From: Molossus alvarezi
Taxonomy: Eukaryota; Chordata; Mammalia; Chiroptera; Molossidae
Length of the DNA stretch: 64,000 nt
Direction of reading: 5' to 3'
NCBI GenBank assembly: GCA_037176705.1
Contig: CM073886.1
Location: 18,461,501-18,525,500 of the forward strand
Below, piece after piece: positions 57,191 to 64,000 of the stretch (its first letter is position 1; the number at the start of each line of letters is the position of its first letter). The notes beneath the pieces are model-generated. The model was not told where the DNA came from. It searched no databases and worked only from the letters and a program-made list of their open reading frames with translations. Both the position numbers and the translations under genes were made by a program.

Positions 57191-58439
57191 GAGCTTGAGT
57201 TTTTGACCAATGTTAGAACCGTCAGAGTCACAATATAATTGTAGGCACTTAAAAGAATGCATCTATGTGGAAACACTGGGGGGAAATATCTTCTTGGTTT
57301 GTTTGTTTTCTCTCTAGAGAAAAAGCCAAGTTCATTTTTTTTTTCTTTCAATCTGAGGGGCTGTCTGAATTGTGAGAGTTAATATCAGTGTTAACAGAAA
57401 GTAAAGGTCAATATTCCAGCTTATGTTAGAGTCATTAGTCGCTGTGCTTGGAGAAATTTATATATACTTTCCTAGGAGGAAGGTTTTTCATTTGAAAACG
57501 TTAGGTGAGTTTGAAATGTTCTGTTTGTCCTTTCGTTTCCACTGTACATCTTCACATCTTTGAAGAGGTTTTGTTCTTTGTACTTTCAAGAAACTTCAGT
57601 TGATTTGGGAGAGATAAAAGTATTTTGATTTATAAAAATTCCAAGTACTCTTGGAGCTTTGCAAAGCACATTTAAAGGTTCTTTTGATAATATTGGTTGT
57701 GAATGTATTTACAGTAAGGGCATTGCTATTTAAGCTCAAGGTTTACAACTGAATATGCTTTTCAGCCTTCCTATCCCCACCCCTTGTGCTCCCAAGGAAG
57801 ACATCTGTGGTGTTTGCCTGACCAGCAGTCATCTGTCCTTCAACAAGTAGCAGCATGCCCCTTCTTTCAATAGCAGTCCATATATAGTTGCCTGAGTGGG
57901 CCCCCAACCCCCATTCAAATGTAGCACATGACCCAGGCCTGACCATTCAGGGCATCCCCAAACCGGACCAAAGTGAATGGCAAAAGGATAAGCACCTGAT
58001 CTGGGCAGGTGCTAAGAACTGAGAGAAACTCAATTCAGAAATCACTAAGGTGGAGGTGGGGGGCATCGATACAACTCTGCCTTGGCTCATTAGGAGTTCT
58101 AAGAATGAGAGCTTGGAGTAGCCATGCCCCTGTGATGGGACAGCCTGATTAAGATGGAAGGCAATGCAGAAGAAAGCAGTATCTACCGCTGGGGTTTGAG
58201 CTACAGAGGCACTGAATGCCTTCCCTCTCCACTCCATTCACATGGTGAATTGAGTTTTCTTAGAGCTCTTGTTTCTTAGAGCCCTAACTTAGCCTCTCTC
58301 CTGTGGTTAGCAGTAATTCAGTAGACAGTCATCCCTACTACTACTCCTTGGAACATTTTTGACTATTTAATGTAAAATAAAGAAAATCTATCATCCCACC
58401 ATCCCTCCTGATCTACCCTCCGCTCTGCTTTTAATATTG
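57191..58439. other. Unique-looking DNA, nothing recognised
   Basis: Nothing was recognised. Confidence 0.45.
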
Positions 58440-58975
58440 CTTTATAAAAAGTCTGATTTGGTTCTGTCCCTCCCTCTATCCAAAGATGTTGGCGGCTTGT
58501 CATTTTCTACAGGGTGAAATCTTTGTTTTAACCAGGGATTCAAGACCCATGGGCATCTGGTCAACCAGTCTTCAAGTCTCAGGGCCCCCACCCACCTCAT
58601 GCAGGCTTTGTTCCAGGGGGATCCAAGGATCCACTCTCCCCCTGCAAAGATAGCACATGTCTTTATAGCTTTATGCCTTTGGTGTGCTGCTCCCTCCTTT
58701 GCAGATTGTGGTTCTTCCCAGTCAGCCTTGGCACCTCTCAGTCTTGTCTGGTTAAGTGAGTGCTCAGTTTTCAGGAGTTTTGGGGTCCTTATTGCCTTTG
58801 ATAGTATGATATTCATTGTGTTTATCAGTTAGTCATTAGTTTGTCTTCCTCACGCCTTTGTTGGAGGGTTCCCTGGCAATAACCGTGTCTTCACCTTTGG
58901 GTCCCTAGAATGCACAGCATTGCTGAATTATAGCAGGAGCTAATGTGTGTGAAGGAACTCACAAATAAATGAGTG
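58440..58975 (+). mobile_element. L2 LINE 3' end
   Basis: GATTTGGTTCTGTCCC, TCATTTTCTACAGGGTGAAA, ATGCAGGCTTTGTTCC, TTGGAGGGTTCCCTGGC, AGAATGCACAGCATTGC and AATAAATGAGTGATTGA follow L2 order. Confidence 0.6.
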
Positions 58976-59110
58976 ATTGAAGGAGCGATGCACTTTTTAC
59001 CTCTGTTTCTTTGTAAGCAAATCACATGGGTTTATGAAAAAAAAAGAGAAAGAAATGATTGCTTTAAGTTTAACTTATTTGTACTAGCTGCAGGTTTTCA
59101 CTCTTGCAAT

Positions 59111-59111
59111 A

Positions 59112-59164
<53 letters not shown>
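59111..59164. repeat. (TG)n(TA)n compound microsatellite
   Basis: About 11 TG units directly followed by about 15 TA units. Confidence 0.98.
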
Positions 59165-59166
<2 letters not shown>

Positions 59167-59445
59167 ACAACAGCCATGGGGATTCCTTTAATGCAATCTG
59201 TCACTAAATACCTTGCCAGAGACATTTCCTTGAGGACACTGATAATGGCTTTTTGTGGTTATTTAGAATTTCTCTAAGGCTATGTGTATGCATCAGCGAT
59301 TCTATTTTTCATTTATCTATTCATTGACTTTCATTAAGCACTTCATAGAGGCCAGACCTGGACCAGGCCACAATAGACCAAAAACATCGAAGGGGTACCC
59401 AACCGAACGCCCACCAAGTTTTACAGCTGGATGTCTCTTTACTGC
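59165..59445. other. Unique-looking DNA, nothing recognised
   Basis: Nothing was recognised. Confidence 0.4.
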
Positions 59446-59449
59446 CTTC

Positions 59450-59685
59450 CATACACTAATAGTAATTACCGTTTATTAGTAACATTCTGTGTGCCATGGG
59501 TAATAGTGGGTGCCTTACGTGCACTCTTGATGATTCTTTTAATAACTCTGAGAGGTATTAGAATCTTGATCTCATGGAAGAGGAAACAGAAAGTCAGAGA
59601 ACTGAAGAGACTTAACAGTGGAACTGGCACCTTCACCGTATTTATTTGATCCTGAAGCCACTACACCATGATGCCTTCCCATGGT
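59450..59685 (+). mobile_element. MIR
   Basis: AGTAATTACCGTTTATTAG, ATTCTGTGTGCCATGGG, TCTGAGAGGTATTAGAATC, GGAAGAGGAAACAGAAAGTC and GCCACTACACCATGATG follow MIR order. Confidence 0.8.
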
Positions 59686-59751
59686 CATGTCCTTCCTTCA
59701 CCAAGACCTCTTAGGACATGCAGCATATCTCCCTTGTCTTCTTTCTTATGG

Positions 59752-59921
59752 AATTGGTTTCAGAGACAGAGAGAGGAAGGAAGAAAGACATTGAAAGGCT
59801 GACTTGTTGTTCCACTTATACATTTATTGGTTGCCTCTTGTATGTGTCCTGACTGGCGATTGACCCCAACCTTGGCATATCAGGACTATGCTCTGACCAA
59901 CTGAGATACCTGGCCAGAGTT
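59752..59921 (-). mobile_element. Old tRNA-derived SINE
   Basis: CAGAGACAGAGAGAGGAAGG, TTGGTTGCCTCTTGTATG, TTGACCCCAACCTTGG and head complement CAACTGAGATACCTGGCC. Short and diverged; TSD uncertain. Confidence 0.8.
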
Positions 59922-59924
59922 CTT

Positions 59925-60447
59925 ATTTTCATGGTCATAATTTTAAGCTCTCTTGTGCCCACTCAAATGATTATATTGATAAAAATATGTTGCTTACCTT
60001 GACCTATCTCCTTTATAACACCTCTTTCACTTAAATATTTTAACTTTTTTAGAGGTCCTCATCCATTCCCATATTTTCTGGTACCTGTATAACCAAACTA
60101 TTTTTGTTGAAAGCAACAGAAACCCAATTCACACTGGTTTTAGCAAAATGAACCCAAAACAATGACCATAGACTATACTGGGTCATGGTCTGGGGAAGAT
60201 ATTGGTATTAGCCTACAGAATCAAATGAATGACTGAAAGAATGAGGTGTCAGAGGCTGGGCCTCAAGTTTTGTGACAGGAACCAACACTTCACTACTACC
60301 AGGACATTCTCTTTTGTGTTCACCTCTCATCTTCACCATCTCTTCCTCTTGGTGGGTGGGTAGCTTCTCCTCTAAAGACCAAGTTCCTCTTAGCAGCCAA
60401 GGAGCAATGATCTTTTGAGTATCATGAACTCCCCTTCCCCCAAAAGC
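59925..60447. other. Unique-looking DNA, nothing recognised
   Basis: Nothing was recognised. Confidence 0.45.
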
Positions 60448-60463
60448 AAGGACCATATTTCTT

Positions 60464-60714
60464 TTATTTTTTATCCTCACCTGAGGACACTTTTTGCATT
60501 TATCTTCAGATAGAGTGGGAGGGAGAGAGAGAGAGAAAGAAAGAAACATCGATGTGAAAGAGACAAGTCGAGTGGTTGCCACCCCCACAACCCCAACCGG
60601 GGCCGGGGGCAACTGAGGTATGTTCCCTTAGTGGGAACTGAACCGGGGCCTCTCTGGTCTGTTGACTGATACTCTAACCGTTAAACCAAACTGACCAGGG
60701 CTTTTTTTTTTTTT
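60464..60714 (-). mobile_element. Ves SINE, CCTCAGGTGAGG-tail class, with an extra A run before its head
   Basis: ATCCTCACCTGAGGACAC at about 60473-60490, GA-rich middle and head complement CTGACCAGGGC. Between the head and the right TSD lies T12. Perfect 16-bp TSD aaggaccatatttctt at 60448-60463 and 60715-60730. Confidence 0.95.
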
Positions 60715-60730
60715 AAGGACCATATTTCTT

Positions 60731-61205
60731 GACATTCTACCAGAAAAATTCCTGGGAAGAAACTCAGTTGGCTTGGCTTTGAGCTCACCTAATCTTTGAG
60801 GCTGGGAAGAAAAATTATACTGTATTTTGTAGTCAAGGTTGGAGAAATAATTGGGCAAAAGAAAGGGAGTGATTCAGAGAGAGCATGAGGAAATATGTTG
60901 GGAAGGAAAATGTCAGAGGCCATAGTCAACTACCGAAGGAAAAGTTGGGATATGTACTAGTATAATTAGATGGTCAATAGGTCAAGGACATTTGTCTCAG
61001 TCTGTCTAGGACAGTCTCAGTTTGTATCTCTTTCTTTAGCATTTGCCACTCTCAAAAATACCTAGGTTTAGATGGTAGGTGACATGGCCACTCTAATAAT
61101 AAGACACTGTTTAAAATTGTGATTTTCTTGGGAAACTTAGGAATGGCCTTCACCCTCTTGTCTTTTGAGATCATTCCAGACACATAATAGTCACCCACTC
61201 TTCCA
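60731..61205. other. Unique-looking DNA, nothing recognised
   Basis: Nothing was recognised. Confidence 0.45.
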
Positions 61206-61209
61206 TGGA

Positions 61210-61390
61210 CTAAGAAACAACCTGGAATAGTGGACCAAGCATTGGTCTGGAATCAGACCGCCACTTCTCTAGTTTTGACTCTACTGGTTGGTCGCTTGTG
61301 TAATTTGTAGCCCATCATAACACCTGTATGAGCCTTACCTGTAAAATAGTTGAAGTATGAAATGCTTACCACGAGGCAATGCTGAATTAC
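61210..61390 (+). mobile_element. MIR fragment
   Basis: TGGACCAAGCATTGGTCTGG, TTTTGACTCTACTGGTTGG, GCCTTACCTGTAAAATAGTTG and AAATGCTTACCACGAGG follow MIR order. Confidence 0.65.
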
Positions 61391-61406
61391 TTTACCATTA
61401 TGGATT

Positions 61407-61466
61407 GTGTGTATGTGTGTGTGTGGGGGGGGTTTGAGGTGTGAGGGTGTGTGTGTATGTGTGAGT

Positions 61467-61502
<36 letters not shown>
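61407..61502. repeat. (GT)n then (GA)n compound microsatellite
   Basis: GT-rich run with a G8 interruption (near 61425), then about 16 GA units. Confidence 0.97.
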
Positions 61503-61506
<4 letters not shown>

Positions 61507-62260
61507 CTTTCCCTATTCTGCCTTATTTCTCTGACCGTGCTCGGAGGAAAGCAGCAGTCGGGCTGTCACGAGGAGTGACCATCCTCCCAGATGGCAGTGA
61601 GGACCACTACTGGTTAAAGGCTCCAGGATGATCCCATATTGAGGGACATCCATCCCTTTGTGCTCTGACATTGATGTTACTGTCAGTTGACAGTGAGCTT
61701 TACCATCAATCCCTTCAAGTACAAAAGGCCACTGTTCGGAAACTGTCATTAAAAGCAGCCGGTCTCTTTTTAAAAGCAATCTCTCCTTTATTCCCTTCAT
61801 AATAGGAGCCAGTGTACCCGAAGGGACTGACCTTCAGTTGAGCCTGTTTAGTTAAAAAATAATAAATATAATAGATTAGGTTTCTAATGTGTTTAAGATT
61901 GAAGGCACAGAAGTAGAATGGAGTTGGGGCTGGACGGGGATGGAAGGCAGGGCAGGAGAATGCCGAGCTGGCCTTGGCTTGGCTTTGCTTTTGGATAATG
62001 GGCATTTCTAGTTAAATCAACACAGTCTATTTCACAGCCTGTCTCCTGGTGATATATACTCTTCGGACAGGGTTGTGGACTGCCTGGAGATCTCTTTTAG
62101 CCATGGGACATGGGTGTAAATAAGCTTTATGTAGTCACAGCTGCTGAGAGTGATTATGGTAGAGTAGTGAAGGGGTAGGACAGCGTGTTCACTGTGGTGG
62201 GGAAGCAGGGAAGGAGTGAAGGAGCGAAGGGGAGGAATCTCAAAGGGATGCAATGGGTCG
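61503..62260. other. Unique-looking DNA, nothing recognised
   Basis: Nothing was recognised. Confidence 0.45.
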
Positions 62261-62261
62261 A

Positions 62262-62297
62262 ATTCTACGAATTCTACGAATTCTACGAATTCTACGG
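62262..62297. repeat. 9-bp tandem repeat, four units
   Basis: GAATTCTAC repeated four times without error. Each unit holds an EcoRI-type palindrome. Confidence 0.98.
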
Positions 62298-62384
62298 AGC
62301 CAACATTGTCTGAGGCCTTTGTCACTTTTTAATGACCTTTAGGGGAGGTGATTTCATTGTAATTTACAAACAATGTAAGAAGCT

Positions 62385-62640
62385 AAGTGATTGGGCAGTG
62401 ACTCAGTGGGGAAGTTAAGAGCATGGGTTTTCCAACCTGGCTTCTCAGGTTCAAATTTAGCCTTTGTCATGTACAAGTCACACAGCAGGGGTGCCCGTGG
62501 CTTCACCTCTCCATCCCTTGCAACCCCACCCATCAGCTGTGAAGATGAAATAAGTTGGTGATAAAAAAAAAAAAAAGAGCTTAGAAGAGTGCTCAGCACA
62601 GAGCAAGGGCTCAGCCAACATTTGTTCTTTTTATTTATAT
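62385..62640 (+). mobile_element. MIR
   Basis: TTAAGAGCATGGGTTTTCC, GGTTCAAATTTAGCC, TGAAGATGAAATAAG and GAGTGCTCAGCACAGAGC follow MIR order, with an A14 run inserted near 62562. Confidence 0.75.
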
Positions 62641-62929
62641 TTTATGGGTCCAAAGACACAAATAAGGCAACAAACAAAATTTGTTCCCCGGTTTTTGAGG
62701 GTCATTCCACGTTCTGAGAGTGCATGAAGGTTGTTCAGTTGAGATGCATTCCCCTCCCAACCAGTGTGCCCTCTGTGAGGTCGTTCTTTGGAAGGAGGTG
62801 GACCTTGGACAGAGGTGGAATCTGCTGTGGGATACGTATGGATGGAAGTAACAGGAGGAAAGGAAAAGGGATTCTTTTGTAGAGGCACCGAAAGGAACCG
62901 GTGTGCCTGGGGCGTAGTGAGCAGGGCAG
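62641..62929. other. Unique-looking DNA, nothing recognised
   Basis: Nothing was recognised. Confidence 0.4.
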
Positions 62930-63130
62930 GGAGCAGCCGTCGCTGAGGGGGCAGGTGGACAGGGCTAGATTAGGCAAGAGCTTCCTGTCCAAAGGAGAAC
63001 AGCCTTTTGTTGTAGAGGCAGTGGGAAGCCACTGGGGGGTTTGAAGAGTGGCCGGATCACATCCACATTTCAAGATCACTCTGGCTATGGAACACAATGT
63101 GGGCTTGTAGGTGGGGGCAGAAAGGACAAA
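62930..63130 (-). mobile_element. Ancient repeat, same family as 7960-8772
   Basis: GGGCTAGATTAGGCAAGAGC, GGCAGTGGGAAGCCACTGG, GAGTGGCCGGATCACATCC and AAGATCACTCTGGCTATGG match the order of the copy near 8.1 kb. The strand is tentative. Confidence 0.6.
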
Positions 63131-64000
63131 AGGAGACTGTTGTTGAATGGGCAGGAGGTGACGTTGACCCACCAGGAAGTGTCAGGGCCAGATCATGGCC
63201 CACAGCTCCCACCAGACAAGATCGGGTGCTCTAGCTAAGTGTTCTCACCATCCTGTTGACTTTACTCCATTCATCTGCCATTGCTTATTTGCTTATTTAC
63301 TTGTTTGTTTTCGTTAGGTGATCAGGACCGGGACTCTGCGCCTTCCTTCTACTTCTTTGTTCGTTCAGTTCCTTGCCCATGGCTGAACTCTTCCTAGGCA
63401 CTCAGTCTTTGTTTCACGGATGAATTTGTGCTGTCCAGTGTTCATGGCACGGTTTAATTTTACAAATTCATATTGTTAGAGAGAGCATCAACTAATCTAC
63501 TTCATGAATAAGAAAGTCATTTCTTCTGGTCTTGAGTTGTGTGCGATGCAGAGATGGGATCCTGGAGATCTTTATGTGGAGGAAGATGAACAACCCTGTG
63601 TTGTGGATTTTGGACGGGGCAGAGCTAACATGTGCCTCGGCTCTGCATTTTCTGCAGCAAGATGTCTCCTTAGCTCCTTATCTGTGGCATATCAACCAGG
63701 AGCCTGAGTTAATTTTCATGCAGAGGAAGCCTTTGAAACCCAGGCCTCTTTCATGCTCTGGGAAGATTTGAGAGGGGTCAACCCTGCTTAGATTGGTTCT
63801 CTGCACCAGCCAGGGCAACCTGCTGGCTGTTCTCAGCATGGAGTATGTTGCTGAGAGGAGATGAGCAGGAAACAGACCAAAGAACCAGGGCACTTCCCAG
63901 CTTGAATCAGGCCTGTCTTCTGTGAATTCATTATTTGGTTGGAAATTAAGCCCTGGAATGGCAGACATAGTATATTTGAATGTGAACTGACAGCGTGTTT
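63131..64000. other. Unique-looking DNA, nothing recognised
   Basis: Nothing was recognised. Confidence 0.45.

Noticed and set aside
62262..62297. Direct repeats considered as CRISPR-like
   Set aside because: Units are contiguous with no spacers, and the DNA is from an animal.
1..64000. Helitron (HeliBat) or piggyBac elements, common in some vesper bats
   Set aside because: I looked for their typical ends and found none I could support. Their absence in 64 kb does not identify the species.

Overview
The window is ordinary non-coding mammalian nuclear DNA, almost certainly from a bat and most likely a vespertilionid. The main evidence is about 27 copies of the tRNA-derived Ves SINE on both strands, most flanked by recognisable target-site duplications (TSDs). 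Family names are assigned by recognition from memory, not by a database search. No host protein-coding exon, functional tRNA, snRNA gene or CRISPR array could be supported. The longest open frames are chance frames, low-complexity frames or pieces of transposons.

Layout. 1-716: L1 with an inverted 5' part. 1.8-6.7 kb: five Ves SINEs, an ancient L1 and a MaLR LTR. 7.9-8.8 kb: an ancient repeat. 9-13.5 kb: mostly unique DNA. 13.5-14.8 kb: four Ves SINEs in a cluster, one inside a MIR. 15-25 kb: mostly unique DNA with MIRs and microsatellites. 25-25.4 kb: an L2 end. 27.0 kb: a 130-bp mariner-type MITE beside a CA array. 27.4-30.2 kb: unique DNA. 30.3-32.5 kb: two SINEs, a MER2-like Tigger element and a hAT-like element. 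35.2 kb: a GAA tract. 35.9-39.5 kb: a small Tigger element split by a 3.2-kb inverted L1 with a perfect 17-bp TSD. 42.7-43.2 kb: a SINE inside a SINE. 49.5-51.2 kb: a Tigger1-like element with transposase remnants, an internal 33-bp triplication and a SINE insertion. 53.2-53.8 kb: two 85-nt head-only Ves copies. 55-63 kb: an L1 end, L2, MIRs, SINEs and microsatellites.

No genes work together here. The content is a layered record of insertions: old MIR, L2, hAT, Tigger and MaLR copies, then younger L1 and Ves insertions, some directly inside the older elements. Several unique stretches look like possible conserved regulatory DNA, but that needs an alignment. I found no convincing new biological system. 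The best leads are the tail-less 85-nt Ves type, a 52-nt near-identical segment shared by two unrelated old repeats 1.8 kb apart, and the conserved hairpin at the 3' end of one Ves class.
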